DNA of 43,796 bases from Lachnospiraceae bacterium (GTDB taxonomy: Bacteria; Bacillota; Clostridia; Lachnospirales; Lachnospiraceae), in the NCBI GenBank assembly GCA_017440375.1, contig JAFSHK010000059.1, forward strand, positions 69,045 to 112,840. The letters are read 5' to 3'. Both the position numbers and the translations under genes were made by a program. Shown one piece after another: positions 9,350 through 18,717 of this stretch. How positions within the stretch are numbered: the first letter of the stretch is position 1; every line of letters begins with the position of its first letter. The notes under the pieces are model-generated. The model was not told where the DNA came from, made no database searches, and worked only from the letters and a program-made list of their open reading frames with translations.

Positions 9350-10753
9350 TCATTTTTCTTCCACTTCTTCAACTGTCTGCTCAATTTTTTCTTCGCCCTC
9401 TTGTGGTTCAACAATTTTAGAAGCCAATATACTTTGTACCATGCGGTCTTTTACTTCTAACATCCGAAACTGATATCCCTGACATTTGAATTCAAATTCT
9501 TCGCCTTCTTCCGGAATGTGTTCCAATTTAGAAATCACAAAACCATTTACTGTATCAAAATTTTCTTCTTCCAAAGAAATACCGAGTTTTTCTTCCAGTT
9601 CTTCTAATGGCATCATGCCATCAATAATATATTCGTCCTGACCGTTTTCTTTGATATAGCTTTCCTCTTCATCATATTCATCCTGAATATTACCTACGAT
9701 TTCTTCGAGAATATCTTCTAATGCAAGAAGTCCTGCTGTCTGTCCGTATTCATCGATAACAATTGCCATCTGGATTTTTTCAGCCTGCATTTTCTTAAAT
9801 AAATCATCTAATTTCTTAGTTTCCGTAATGAACAACGGTTCTCTAAGAAGCCCTTTTACCTTACCAATCGGTTTGCTTAACATTTTCTCATTCATCTGCA
9901 TACGCATAACGTCTTTCAGATGCAAGATACCGACAATATGGTCAATTGTTCCGTCATACACCGGGAAACGGCTATTGTGTTCGCCAAGAACAAATGCCGC
10001 TGCTTCCTGTAAGGTCACATTACAGTCAATGGCTATCATGTTATTACGATTCACCATAACATCTTTGGCTTCTTTCTCTCCATATTCAAAAATATTGGCA
10101 AGCATTTCTGCTTCACTCGCTAAAAGAACACCTTGTTCATGCCCTACATTAATCATCGATAAAATTTCTTCTTCGGTAACATCCGCCGTTTCATCCAGCC
10201 CTTTAATTCCAAACACCGATAATACTTTTTTTGCAGAAACAGATATGAACACTGTAAAAGGTGCCACTATTCGTACAAAATAATAAATCGGGCTAATAAA
10301 AAGAGAAATCCATTTCTCCGGATATCTGGATGCTGCTTTTTTGGGAATCAAAACTCCAAATGTCAACACTATGTATAGAAGGCAGATTGTAACGACGATT
10401 GCCGTCAATACCGAAAAACACTGTAATTGCCACGCTTCTAATCTGCCTATATATTTTGTTGCAACCGAATAAACACTGTTGCGGAAATAATGATTCAAAC
10501 GATATAAATATAATGCACCAAGCAACATATTGATTGTTACCAGACCAAGCTGTATAGCATTCATATATCGGGCCGGATATTCTTTAAAATACTGCAATCT
10601 AAGCGTCTTTTTATCCGGCTCTTTTTCTTCATCCTCCGATTCACCATCCCGCAGATTCTGCATTGCTGAGCTGAAGCCATATAACATCATTTCTACAATT
10701 AAAAGTACCAAAAACAACAATATGATACTACTACTCACACCACTGTCTTCCAT
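9350..10753 (-). CDS. CNNM/HlyC-CorC family membrane protein with CBS domains
   Basis: 467 aa. Order of domains: an N-terminal CNNM (DUF21) membrane region with about four hydrophobic segments (residues 6-190), a CBS pair (about 210-335; DVMVNRNNMIAID and DEYGQTAGLLALEDILEEIVG), and a C-terminal CorC_HlyC domain (about 350-440) with acidic linkers. The family includes Mg2+ and Co2+ efflux or resistance proteins; the older name hemolysin is misleading. The signature EDILEEIVGNIQDEYD is clear. It begins 45 bp after mazF and probably ends the rex-to-corC gene run. Substrate is not shown by the sequence. Confidence 0.92.
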   Translation of the reverse strand: MEDSGVSSSIILLFLVLLIVEMMLYGFSSAMQNLRDGESEDEEKEPDKKTLRLQYFKEYPARYMNAIQLGLVTINMLLGALYLYRLNHYFRNSVYSVATKYIGRLEAWQLQCFSVLTAIVVTICLLYIVLTFGVLIPKKAASRYPEKWISLFISPIYYFVRIVAPFTVFISVSAKKVLSVFGIKGLDETADVTEEEILSMINVGHEQGVLLASEAEMLANIFEYGEKEAKDVMVNRNNMIAIDCNVTLQEAAAFVLGEHNSRFPVYDGTIDHIVGILHLKDVMRMQMNEKMLSKPIGKVKGLLREPLFITETKKLDDLFKKMQAEKIQMAIVIDEYGQTAGLLALEDILEEIVGNIQDEYDEEESYIKENGQDEYIIDGMMPLEELEEKLGISLEEENFDTVNGFVISKLEHIPEEGEEFEFKCQGYQFRMLEVKDRMVQSILASKIVEPQEGEEKIEQTVEEVEEK

Positions 10754-10798
10754 ATAAATTATTACCTTTTCCTTTCACATCAGTATCTCGTACAATTC

Positions 10799-11140
10799 TT
10801 ATGTACCAAGTTCAAGACTGATCATTAAACCTGTATTTACTTCTTTCATGATTTCTTTATCCAGATGACAGACTCTGTCCTTCAAACGTTTCTTGTCAAT
10901 CGTCCGAAGCTGTTCTAATAAAATAACAGAATCCTTCACCATATCATATTTACTTGCATTCAGTTCAATATGTGTCGGCAATTTTGCCTTATTCATTTTG
11001 GATGTAATTGCAGCACATATTACAGTTGGACTATGTTTATTTCCAATATCGTTTTGAATAATCAAAACAGGTCTGACTCCACCTTGTTCTGAACCGATAA
11101 CAGGTCTCAAATCAGCATAATAAATATCTCCTCGTTTCAT
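10799..11140 (-). CDS. mazF: MazF/PemK endoribonuclease toxin without visible antitoxin
   Basis: 113-aa single-strand-specific endoribonuclease of the MazF/NdoA family. Family motifs: [56 protein letters not shown]. Length is typical. It follows alr, as ndoA does in Bacillus, but the Bacillus antitoxin gene between alr and the toxin is missing: the gap is only 82 bp (11141-11222) and has no start codon with a ribosome binding site followed by a usable frame. Ribosome binding site GAAGGAAG lies upstream. Activity and partner are unknown. Confidence 0.93.
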   Translation of the reverse strand: MKRGDIYYADLRPVIGSEQGGVRPVLIIQNDIGNKHSPTVICAAITSKMNKAKLPTHIELNASKYDMVKDSVILLEQLRTIDKKRLKDRVCHLDKEIMKEVNTGLMISLELGT

Positions 11141-11222
11141 ATCTCACACTTCCTTCAATCAATCTAGCAATCTAACTGACAGCAATAGTATTGCCAATTT
11201 CTCTGAAGGTATACGCACAAAA

Positions 11223-12404
11223 CTATTGATAATCTTCAAAATAATCTTTTGTGCTTACAATCTGGTTGTTTTTGATATAAACCCTTGGAATTCTTTTACC
11301 CAAATCACAGGCAAGCTCATAATTAAATCTTCCTGACAAATCGCCTAACAATTCCATAGAGATACTTTGTTCTCCGTCTCTTCCGATTAAAGTAACCACA
11401 TCTCCTTCTTTTGCCTCCGGAATATTGTCTAAACTAACCATAAACTGATCCATACAGACTCTTCCGAGTATAGGTGCTTTTTTTCCACGAATCAGTACAT
11501 ACCCTTTATTGGATAAGCTTCTCGGATAGCCATCGCCATATCCTACCGGGATTGTTGCAACCCGCATCTTTTTCTCCGTCACATAGGTTCCACCATAACT
11601 GATAGGAACACCTGCTTCAAGCTCCTTAACATACACAATATGGCTTTTCAATTCCAGTGCCGGTTGAATGGAAATAATATCCTGTCTCACCTCATCCGAT
11701 GGCCATAATCCATACAAAGTAATTCCGGCGCGAACAACATCCATATTGGCTTTCTTCATTTCAATAATTCCGGCACTATTGGAACAATGCTTCATTGGAA
11801 TCTTGTAATGAAGTTCTTTTTCAATTCTATATACAAACTGACTGATTCGGTCAAGCTGCTCGTTGGCTGATGTTTTATCTTTTTCATCTGCTCTTGCAAA
11901 ATGGGTAAAGATGCCTTCTACCTCCAACATCTCATAAGATAATACCTTTTTCACAAAAGCAAATCCTTCCTCATCCGGTGCAATACCGATTCGTGCCATT
12001 CCTGTGTCTACTTTGATATGAACTTTTGCCTTTTTTCCAAGCTTCTTTGCACAGACTGCCAATTCTTCTAACGTATCTTCTCGAAAAATAGCAGGTCTGA
12101 TTTCCTGACAAATCAATTCTTCATAACAATACGGATAGGTATAACCCAAAATAAGTATTGGTTTCTTCAAACCGGCCTTCCGCAGAATAAAAGCTTCTTC
12201 TGCCGTAGCTGTCGCATAACCATATACATAATCTATTTGTTCTAATTCTTTGCCGATAGGCAAAGCACCATGTCCGTAACCATCTGTTTTTATCACTCCG
12301 ATTATTTGCGTTTCCGGAGCAATGTTTCCTTTCATTTGCTCCATATTATAACGGATTGCATCCAGATTTACCGTTGCATAAACTCTTTGGTAACTTTCTT
12401 TCAT
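11223..12404 (-). CDS. alr: Alanine racemase
   Basis: PLP-dependent conversion of L-alanine to D-alanine for peptidoglycan; cytosolic dimer. 393 aa. PLP lysine K39 is in the classical IGVIKTDGYGHGA. The second catalytic base is in VPISYGGTYV, and family motifs GYGDGYPRSLSNKG and GRVCMDQFMV are present. The ATG overlaps the nnr stop by four bases (ATGA), with GGAAGAGG just upstream inside the preceding gene, so the two are translationally coupled. Neighbours nnr-alr-mazF form a common Gram-positive arrangement. Confidence 0.97.
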   Translation of the reverse strand: MKESYQRVYATVNLDAIRYNMEQMKGNIAPETQIIGVIKTDGYGHGALPIGKELEQIDYVYGYATATAEEAFILRKAGLKKPILILGYTYPYCYEELICQEIRPAIFREDTLEELAVCAKKLGKKAKVHIKVDTGMARIGIAPDEEGFAFVKKVLSYEMLEVEGIFTHFARADEKDKTSANEQLDRISQFVYRIEKELHYKIPMKHCSNSAGIIEMKKANMDVVRAGITLYGLWPSDEVRQDIISIQPALELKSHIVYVKELEAGVPISYGGTYVTEKKMRVATIPVGYGDGYPRSLSNKGYVLIRGKKAPILGRVCMDQFMVSLDNIPEAKEGDVVTLIGRDGEQSISMELLGDLSGRFNYELACDLGKRIPRVYIKNNQIVSTKDYFEDYQ

Positions 12405-13912
12405 GCCTCTTCCTTCTTTCTATTCAGTTCCGTTAACTGTTCTATCATATCTGTTGCCATCATGCTACGCTCTCCAAGCAAAGCCGCCGCCTGGTCGCCA
12501 GCCAATCCATGTAAATAGACGCCACTTATTGCAGCCTTATCCGCTTCCATACCTTGTGCAACCAATCCTGCAATGACCCCTGCGAGCACATCTCCCGAAC
12601 CGGCTGTTGCCATACCGGCATTACCGGATGTATTGATATACTGCTCACTTCTATCCGGCGCTGCCACAATCGTTCTGGCATCTTTACAAACGACAATACA
12701 TCCTGTTTGATCGGCTAACTGCTTCGGATACGTTAAAAGATTTTCTTTCGCATCCGAAGTACTGCATCCAAATAATCCGGAAAATTCTCCAAGATGTGGT
12801 GTCAAAATAATTTTTCTTCCTTTTGACAAATTTTTCCATCCATCCTTCATCTCTTCTGCCAGAAGATTCAAACCGTCTGCATCAATCACCATAGGAAGTG
12901 TACTCTTTTGCAGACAAGAATGCAATAACCATTTTGCCAACTCTCCGGTTCCCATTCCGGGACCAATCAAAATACAATCAGCCCACGCAAAATTCTTTTC
13001 CAACTCTTCCGGAAACGGTTTCTTCTCATACGTGGTAATCATTGCTTCCGGCATGGTTTGTTGTAAAACCTCTCGATTTACCACATGTGTTACAATGCGC
13101 ACCATGCCGGCACCCATTCGGAAAACGCTTTTGCCTGCCATTAGTGCCGCGCCACACATACTGTCACTTCCGGCAATCACCAATACCTTTCCAAAAGTTC
13201 CCTTATTGCCATCCGGTCGGCGTATCGGCAATTTTACATCCTCTAAGTTCGTATAAGTATAATACTTCGGTACTGTCTCAAGAAAGCTTTTTTCATCAAT
13301 TCCCATATTACCGCACACTATTTTACCACAATACGATGTGCCGGGATATAAATACTGCCCTATTTTTCGAAAACCATAAGTAACCGTCAAGTCTGCTTCT
13401 ATTGCACATCCAAGAATCTGTCCCGAATCCGCGTGAACACCGGATGGTATATCAACCGCACAAACATAAGCATCGCTTCGATTTATTTCTTCTATTGTTT
13501 CTTTATATATGCCCCCAATATCTCTCGAAAGCCCGATACCAAAAATGGCATCGATTACTATATCATATTCATCTTTCGGGATTCTGTCATAAATCCGCTT
13601 TCCGTATTGCTCCACAATAGCTATCTGTAAGGCTGTCTCTTCGCTGCATTTTTCTTTTTTGCCAAGCAATACAAAATCAACCTTACATCCCTGCAACATC
13701 AAAAGTCTGCCAATGGCAAACCCGTCCCCACCATTGTTTCCGCAGCCGGATATAACCAGAACATGAAAGGAATCATTTCCTTTTTCCTTGCGAAGCTGCT
13801 CCACCGTAACCAATGCGGCTCTCTCCATCAAAACAAGGGACGGAACTTTGAAGTATTCAATTGTATTTTTATCATATTGCTTCATTTCATCCTGTGATAC
13901 GAGATACTCCAT
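12401..13912 (-). CDS. nnr: Bifunctional NAD(P)H-hydrate epimerase and ADP/ATP-dependent dehydratase
   Basis: Repairs hydrated NADH and NADPH. 503 aa from the chosen start: an N-terminal YjeF_N epimerase domain (about 1-210; SGCGNNGGDGFAIGRLL, DAIFGIGLSRDIGG, AVDIPSGVHADSG) and a C-terminal ribokinase-like dehydratase (about 225-500; GKVLVIAGSDSMCGAALMAG, GPGMG, TPHLGEFSGLFG, AGSGDVLAGVIAG). The ATG at 13912 (MEYLVSQDEM) has AGGAGTGACAAAT upstream. An earlier in-frame start at 13966 would run back through the terminator at 13926-13958 and is rejected. Overlaps alr by four bases. Confidence 0.94.
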   Translation of the reverse strand: MEYLVSQDEMKQYDKNTIEYFKVPSLVLMERAALVTVEQLRKEKGNDSFHVLVISGCGNNGGDGFAIGRLLMLQGCKVDFVLLGKKEKCSEETALQIAIVEQYGKRIYDRIPKDEYDIVIDAIFGIGLSRDIGGIYKETIEEINRSDAYVCAVDIPSGVHADSGQILGCAIEADLTVTYGFRKIGQYLYPGTSYCGKIVCGNMGIDEKSFLETVPKYYTYTNLEDVKLPIRRPDGNKGTFGKVLVIAGSDSMCGAALMAGKSVFRMGAGMVRIVTHVVNREVLQQTMPEAMITTYEKKPFPEELEKNFAWADCILIGPGMGTGELAKWLLHSCLQKSTLPMVIDADGLNLLAEEMKDGWKNLSKGRKIILTPHLGEFSGLFGCSTSDAKENLLTYPKQLADQTGCIVVCKDARTIVAAPDRSEQYINTSGNAGMATAGSGDVLAGVIAGLVAQGMEADKAAISGVYLHGLAGDQAAALLGERSMMATDMIEQLTELNRKKEEA

Positions 13913-13925
13913 ATTTGTCACTCCT

Positions 13926-13958
13926 AAAAAAAGCGCCAAAATCCTATGATTCCGGCGC
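13926..13958 (-). terminator. Terminator containing the stop codon of the coiled-coil gene
   Basis: On the minus strand GCGCC (13958-13954) pairs with GGCGC (13937-13933), with an inner AATC/GATT stem, followed by seven T (13932-13926). The TAG stop of the upstream gene (13946-13944) lies inside the hairpin, and the nnr ribosome binding site comes right after the T run. A ribosome reaching the stop codon would cover the hairpin. Confidence 0.75.
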
Positions 13959-14618
13959 ACCATCATACTCTTTCTCTTTTTTTGTACTTTTTTTGATATT
14001 TTCCGTTGTACCGCTTTGATTATACTTCATATCAAAAATTTCTATTACATCTGCTCCAAAAATATCATGCATATAGGAATACAGCTCATTATTCATTGCT
14101 TCCGCTTCCTGCTTACGCACCATTTTTTTCTTTAATTCCCGGCGTGCCTGTTCAATCCACCTTGAAATTGTTTCAATTTCTCTTGTATTATTCTTTATCT
14201 TCTTATAACATACTTCCATTGAAGCAAGCATTAACGCTCTATTCGTTTTATCAATTTCTCTAGGAAGTTCAAGTAATTCCTGCTCATACGCATCTAATTT
14301 TTCACTACACTCATTCACCAAACGCTTATGATCATCCATATCCTTCGATAACTTCTTACTGTCCGGATTTTTCACAAGTTCATCAGCAATCAACACGATT
14401 TCTTCCATCAGTTTTTTCTTGATTTTCTTAATATCCTTCGATTCTGTATTAGCCTTGCTCTGCCTTTTAATAAGCTCGTTAAGCTTGTTCTCTAACATGT
14501 GAATTTCAATCGTCATTTCAGCCTGTGTAAAAAGCTGATGCCACTTATTGTCTAATGTCAACAGCGGAATCTTCTTGTCCGCTAAGGCACTAAAAAAAAT
14601 ATCTCCTTTTTTTGCCAT
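13944..14618 (-). CDS. Coiled-coil protein of unknown function
   Basis: 224 aa, very rich in Lys and Glu, with long heptad-like helices over residues 30-185 (for example ETISRWIEQARRELKKKMV) and no membrane segment or signal peptide. The N-terminus AKKGDIFFSALADKKIPLLT and C-terminal YSYMHDIFGADVIEIFDMKY look globular. I do not recognise a named family. It follows rex by 62 bp and precedes nnr; a terminator overlapping its end could separate the two sets. Confidence 0.75.
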   Translation of the reverse strand: MAKKGDIFFSALADKKIPLLTLDNKWHQLFTQAEMTIEIHMLENKLNELIKRQSKANTESKDIKKIKKKLMEEIVLIADELVKNPDSKKLSKDMDDHKRLVNECSEKLDAYEQELLELPREIDKTNRALMLASMEVCYKKIKNNTREIETISRWIEQARRELKKKMVRKQEAEAMNNELYSYMHDIFGADVIEIFDMKYNQSGTTENIKKSTKKEKEYDGAPES

Positions 14619-14680
14619 ATAGATTCCTTAGCCCCTTCCTGTCCCTATCTTATGTCTTTTACAACCCCTTTTAACAATTG

Positions 14681-15313
14681 CTAGTTATCATGCGAAGCCA
14701 GATTATAAGATAATTTCATCAAGCTATCCGACAAATGAACATTCTCCACCTGTATTTCCTTTGGTACATTCAAATCCACATGTGCAAAATTCCAAATTGC
14801 TTTGATTCCATAAGATACAAGCTGTTCTGCAACTGCAACCGCGCCACTTTTAGGTATCGTAAGAACCGCTATATCAATATTGTTTTCTTTTACAAAAGTT
14901 TCCATCTTCTCCATCGGCTGTACTTCGATTTCTCGAATTTTCATTCCGCAAATTGCCGGATTGCTGTCAAAAATTCCTCGAAAAATAAAACCTCTGCGTT
15001 CAAAATTCATATAATTCACAAGCGCCTGCCCTAAATGACCGGCACCGATAATAATTAAATTATGCTCTTTATCCAGACCAAGTATCTTACCGATTTCTTC
15101 ATAAAGATACACAACATTATATCCATATCCCTGTTGACCAAAACCACCAAAATTATTAAAGTCCTGACGAATCTGTGATGCTGTTACCTTCATAATATCA
15201 CTTAATTCCTGTGACGAAATTCTTTCGATTCCTTCATCCTTCAGATCTCCAAGATATCTGAAATATCTCGGCAAACGGCTAATAACAGCCTGTGAAATTT
15301 CCTTTTCTTCCAC
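14681..15313 (-). CDS. rex: Redox-sensing transcriptional repressor Rex
   Basis: Senses the NADH/NAD+ ratio and represses fermentation and respiration genes when NAD+ dominates. 210 aa, normal length. Winged-helix DNA-binding domain at about 1-80 (ISSQELSDIMKVTASQIRQD, then FGGFGQQGYGY), Rossmann domain from about 85 with NLIIIGAGHLGQALV, and a C-terminal swapped helix. The gene has a consensus sigma-A promoter (15354-15382) with a possible Rex site over it. It is divergent from an ABC-F gene; in Bacillus rex lies beside the ABC-F gene ydiF, so the neighbourhood is conserved. Confidence 0.97.
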   Translation of the reverse strand: MEEKEISQAVISRLPRYFRYLGDLKDEGIERISSQELSDIMKVTASQIRQDFNNFGGFGQQGYGYNVVYLYEEIGKILGLDKEHNLIIIGAGHLGQALVNYMNFERRGFIFRGIFDSNPAICGMKIREIEVQPMEKMETFVKENNIDIAVLTIPKSGAVAVAEQLVSYGIKAIWNFAHVDLNVPKEIQVENVHLSDSLMKLSYNLASHDN

Positions 15314-15353
15314 TTTGCTGCCTCCTGTTTATAATATGAAATAATACTTTTTT

Positions 15354-15382
15354 ATTATAGCGAACTGTTAAAATTATGTCAA
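15354..15382 (-). promoter_or_regulatory. Consensus sigma-A promoter of rex
   Basis: Minus strand: perfect -35 TTGACA (15382-15377), 17-bp spacer, perfect -10 TATAAT (15359-15354), 40 bp before the rex start codon. Confidence 0.85.
15365..15382. promoter_or_regulatory. Possible Rex operator over the rex promoter
   Basis: Plus strand CTGTTAA, spacer AATT, ATGTCAA. Compared with the clostridial Rex consensus TTGTTAA-N4-TTAACAA one half-site fits at six of seven bases and the other at four. It covers the -35 and part of the spacer of the rex promoter, which would suit autoregulation. The match is partial. Confidence 0.4.
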
Positions 15383-15399
15383 TGAATTGACAGTTCCAT

Positions 15400-15428
15400 T
15401 TGACACATTCCACTTTGCCTTGTAAACT
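15400..15428 (+). promoter_or_regulatory. Promoter of the ABC-F gene
   Basis: -35 TTGACA (15400-15405), 17-bp spacer, -10 TAAACT (15423-15428, four of six bases). It lies 46 bp before the start codon; ribosome binding site AAGGAG follows. Confidence 0.6.
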
Positions 15429-15473
15429 GAGAAATGATGCGAAAAATCAGCATAATAACAAGGAGTTTTTACA

Positions 15474-17408
15474 ATGATATTATCCGTTAGTAATATACAT
15501 AAATCTTTTAACGAAATGCCTGTTTTGCAAAATGTGTCCTTTCACATTGAAGACTATGACAAAGCTGCAATTGTAGGTATCAATGGTGCCGGCAAAACAA
15601 CACTGCTTCGTATTATCATGGGCGAACTTTCTGCCGATGACGGCATTGTTACGCTCTCCAAAGATAAAACCGTAGGTTATTTATCCCAGCATCAGGCTGT
15701 TTCCAGTGACAATACCATTTACGATGAGCTTCTATCCGTAAAACAAGACATTATTGATTTGGAACGAAAAATACGTTCTGCTGAATTGCAGATGAAAACC
15801 GCTTCCGAAGAAAAACTTTCTCAGCTAATGGAAAACTATTCCAATCTGACACACGCTTTCGAAGCAGCAAACGGTTATGCTTATAAAAGTGAACTTGTCG
15901 GTGTGCTAAAAGGACTGGGCTTTGACGAAAGTGAATTTAACAAATCCATTTCTACCCTTTCCGGTGGTCAGAAAACCCGTGTCGCACTGGGCAAACTGTT
16001 ATTATTAAAACCGAATCTGATTATTCTGGATGAGCCTACCAACCATTTAGACATGTCTTCTATTACTTGGTTGGAAACTTATCTGTTAAATTATAAAGGT
16101 GCGGTTATCATTGTATCCCACGACCGTTATTTTCTCGACCGCATTGCCAATAAGGTCATTGAACTGGACAATACAAAAGCAACGGTTTTCTCTGGAAATT
16201 ATACGGCTTATGCTGCCAAAAAAGAACAACTTCGTGCGGCACAGTATAACGCCTATATGAACCAGCAACGTGAAATCAAACATCAGGAAGAAGTCATTGA
16301 AAAACTGAAATCCTTCAATCGCGAAAAATCTATCAAACGCGCCGAAAGTCGGGAAAAGCTGTTAAATAAAATCGAAGTATTGGACAAACCTTCCGAAGTC
16401 CGTTCTGATATGCATTTACACTTAGAACCAAAGGTTGTCAGCGGAAATGATGTTATTCATGTAGAAAATCTGGCAAAATCCTTCGGTGAACTGAATCTAT
16501 TTGAAAATCTTTCCTTTGACATCAAACGTGGGGAACACGTGGCCATCATCGGAGATAACGGCACCGGCAAAACGACCATTTTAAAAATGATTAACGAACT
16601 GTTGCTACCGGATAAGGGAATAATCCGTTTGGGTTCCAATGTTCAAATTGGTTATTACGATCAGGAGCACCATATTCTACATCCGGAAAAAACATTATTT
16701 GAAGAAATTTCTGACGATTATCCGACCCTTACAAATACAGAAATTCGTAACACTCTCGCTGCTTTTCTTTTTACCGGCGAAGATGTTTTCAAACAAATTA
16801 AATCTCTAAGCGGTGGCGAGCGCGGTCGTGTATCACTTGCCAAGCTCATGTTATCCGAATCCAATTTCTTGATTCTGGATGAGCCGACTAACCATTTGGA
16901 TATTATGTCAAAAGAAATTTTGGAAGATGCTATTAACAGCTATACCGGAACCGTACTATACGTTTCCCATGACCGTTATTTCATCAACAAAACTGCGACC
17001 CGAATTCTGGATTTGAATCAAAAAATACTGACCGGTTATCTCGGTAATTATGAATATTATCTGGAAAAGAAGGATGAACAGCTTGCACGTATTTTGGCAG
17101 AATCCGGCAATACTTCATCTTCTGCTATGCTCTCCGGTTCATCCGTGCAAAATGAGTCCGAAACCAAGCAGGATTGGAAAAGTCAGAAAGAACAACAGGC
17201 CGCGAAACGTAAAAAGGAAAATGATTTAAAGAAATGCGAAGAACGCATTGAACAATTAGAAACAAGAAATGCGGAAATTGATGAACTTATGGCTTCCCCC
17301 GATATTTGCACCAATGTTGCCAAATTACAAGAGCTAAACAAAGAAAAGGAAGCCAATGAGACAGAATTAGAAACGTTATACGAAAAATGGGAACTACTCT
17401 CAGAATAA
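15474..17408 (+). CDS. ABC-F family ATPase (YdiF-like)
   Basis: 644-aa soluble twin-ATPase of the ABC-F class, which acts on ribosomes (translation factors or antibiotic resistance) and not as a transporter. First cassette: Walker A VGINGAGKTT (35-43), signature LSGGQ (about 161), Walker B LIILDEPTNHLD (about 181). Second: GDNGTGKTT (about 360), LSGGE (about 445) and ILDEPTNHLD. The charged linker between cassettes (about 240-310) and a C-terminal coiled coil (about 565-640) are typical. The extended C-terminal domain resembles Bacillus YdiF, which is also next to rex. No membrane partner is nearby. A resistance role cannot be judged from sequence; a housekeeping role is more likely. Confidence 0.92.
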   Translation: MILSVSNIHKSFNEMPVLQNVSFHIEDYDKAAIVGINGAGKTTLLRIIMGELSADDGIVTLSKDKTVGYLSQHQAVSSDNTIYDELLSVKQDIIDLERKIRSAELQMKTASEEKLSQLMENYSNLTHAFEAANGYAYKSELVGVLKGLGFDESEFNKSISTLSGGQKTRVALGKLLLLKPNLIILDEPTNHLDMSSITWLETYLLNYKGAVIIVSHDRYFLDRIANKVIELDNTKATVFSGNYTAYAAKKEQLRAAQYNAYMNQQREIKHQEEVIEKLKSFNREKSIKRAESREKLLNKIEVLDKPSEVRSDMHLHLEPKVVSGNDVIHVENLAKSFGELNLFENLSFDIKRGEHVAIIGDNGTGKTTILKMINELLLPDKGIIRLGSNVQIGYYDQEHHILHPEKTLFEEISDDYPTLTNTEIRNTLAAFLFTGEDVFKQIKSLSGGERGRVSLAKLMLSESNFLILDEPTNHLDIMSKEILEDAINSYTGTVLYVSHDRYFINKTATRILDLNQKILTGYLGNYEYYLEKKDEQLARILAESGNTSSSAMLSGSSVQNESETKQDWKSQKEQQAAKRKKENDLKKCEERIEQLETRNAEIDELMASPDICTNVAKLQELNKEKEANETELETLYEKWELLSE

Positions 17409-17414
17409 AATAAG

Positions 17415-17460
17415 AATGAGCATAAACACAAAAACGGGGCTCCGGATGTTTATGCTCATT
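17415..17460. terminator. Bidirectional terminator between ABC-F and icd
   Basis: Perfect 14-bp stem AATGAGCATAAACA (17415-17428) with TGTTTATGCTCATT (17447-17460) around an 18-base loop. It lies between convergent genes, with moderately T-rich tails on both strands. Confidence 0.85.
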
Positions 17461-17469
17461 CATTACTTT

Positions 17470-18675
17470 TTAGAGTGTTTCTAATGTCTCGCGGATTGCT
17501 TTAATAAAGTTCTCGCTGTTTAATACGGTTACGTCTTTCAAAGAGGTAATCAATGCCAAGTCCTTAGTCATTTTTCCCTCTTCAATAGTCTTAATGGTTG
17601 CTTGCTCTAATTTATCTGCAAATGCCATCAAATCCTGATTATTGTCTAACTCCCCACGTTTTCTGAGTGCTCCTGTCCATGCAAAAATAGTTGCTACGGA
17701 ATTGGTGGATGTTTCCTCACCTTTCAGGTACTTGTAATAATGTCTCTGAACTGTTCCATGCGCTGCTTCATATTCATAAACACCGGATGGAGAAACAAGT
17801 ACAGAAGTCATCATCGCAAGAGAACCAAATGCAGAAGATACCATATCGCTCATAACATCGCCATCATAGTTCTTACAAGCCCAGATAAAGCCACCTTTTG
17901 CTTTCATAACACGAGCAACGGCATCATCAATCAATGTATAAAAATACTCAATGCCCGCTTCTTCAAATTTCTTTGCATATTCGTTATCATAGATTTCCTG
18001 AAAAACATCTTTGAAATTATGATCATATTTCTTAGAAATCGTATCTTTTGTCGCAAACCACAAATCCTGCTTTGTATCCAGTGCGTAGTTAAAACATGCT
18101 TTTGCGAAGCTTGTAATAGATTTGTCTGTGTTGTGGATACCCTGTAAAATACCGGCTCCGGTAAAATTATGTATGGTTTCTCTTATTTCTGTTCCATCCT
18201 CTGCTGTGAAAACAAGTTCTGCTTTTCCGGCACCCGGTACTTTGATTTCTGTATTCTTATATACATCACCATAAGCATGACGCGCTAAAGTAATCGGTTT
18301 CTCCCAGTTTTTCACACAAGGTTCAATACCTTTTACAATAATCGGTGCGCGGAAAACGGTTCCATCCAAAGCCGCACGAATTGTACCATTTGGACTCTTC
18401 CACATTTCTTTCAAATTATATTCTGTCATTCTGGCTGCATTTGGTGTAATGGTTGCACATTTAACAGCTACTCCATATTTCTTTGTTGCTTCTGCTGAAT
18501 CTATCGTAACCTGATCATTTGTCTCATTACGATGTTCTAATCCCAAATCATAATATTCTGTCTTTAAATCAATGTAAGGCAATAACAATTCATCTTTAAT
18601 CATTTTCCAAAGAATTCTTGTCATTTCATCTCCGTCCATCTCGACTAAAGGCGTAGTCATTTTTATCTTATCCAT
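17470..18675 (-). CDS. icd: NADP-dependent isocitrate dehydrogenase (eukaryote-like type II)
   Basis: Oxidative decarboxylation of isocitrate to 2-oxoglutarate with NADP+; cytosolic homodimer. 401 aa. Family motifs: [21 protein letters not shown], the substrate-binding [40 protein letters not shown] and [19 protein letters not shown]. The sequence follows the type II (mammalian IDH1-like) enzymes and not the E. coli type, as seen in several clostridia and Thermotoga. Ribosome binding site AAAGGAGACAGG. Third gene after a probable Re-citrate synthase and a GntR regulator. No aconitase gene is in the window. Confidence 0.95.
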   Translation of the reverse strand: MDKIKMTTPLVEMDGDEMTRILWKMIKDELLLPYIDLKTEYYDLGLEHRNETNDQVTIDSAEATKKYGVAVKCATITPNAARMTEYNLKEMWKSPNGTIRAALDGTVFRAPIIVKGIEPCVKNWEKPITLARHAYGDVYKNTEIKVPGAGKAELVFTAEDGTEIRETIHNFTGAGILQGIHNTDKSITSFAKACFNYALDTKQDLWFATKDTISKKYDHNFKDVFQEIYDNEYAKKFEEAGIEYFYTLIDDAVARVMKAKGGFIWACKNYDGDVMSDMVSSAFGSLAMMTSVLVSPSGVYEYEAAHGTVQRHYYKYLKGEETSTNSVATIFAWTGALRKRGELDNNQDLMAFADKLEQATIKTIEEGKMTKDLALITSLKDVTVLNSENFIKAIRETLETL

Positions 18676-18717
18676 AAATACCTGTCTCCTTTTTTCTTAT
18701 TCTTATACTTCAGCCTC

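Noticed and set aside
13913-13966. Longer nnr start at 13966
   Set aside because: It would translate back through a terminator, and the internal ATG at 13912 has a good ribosome binding site.
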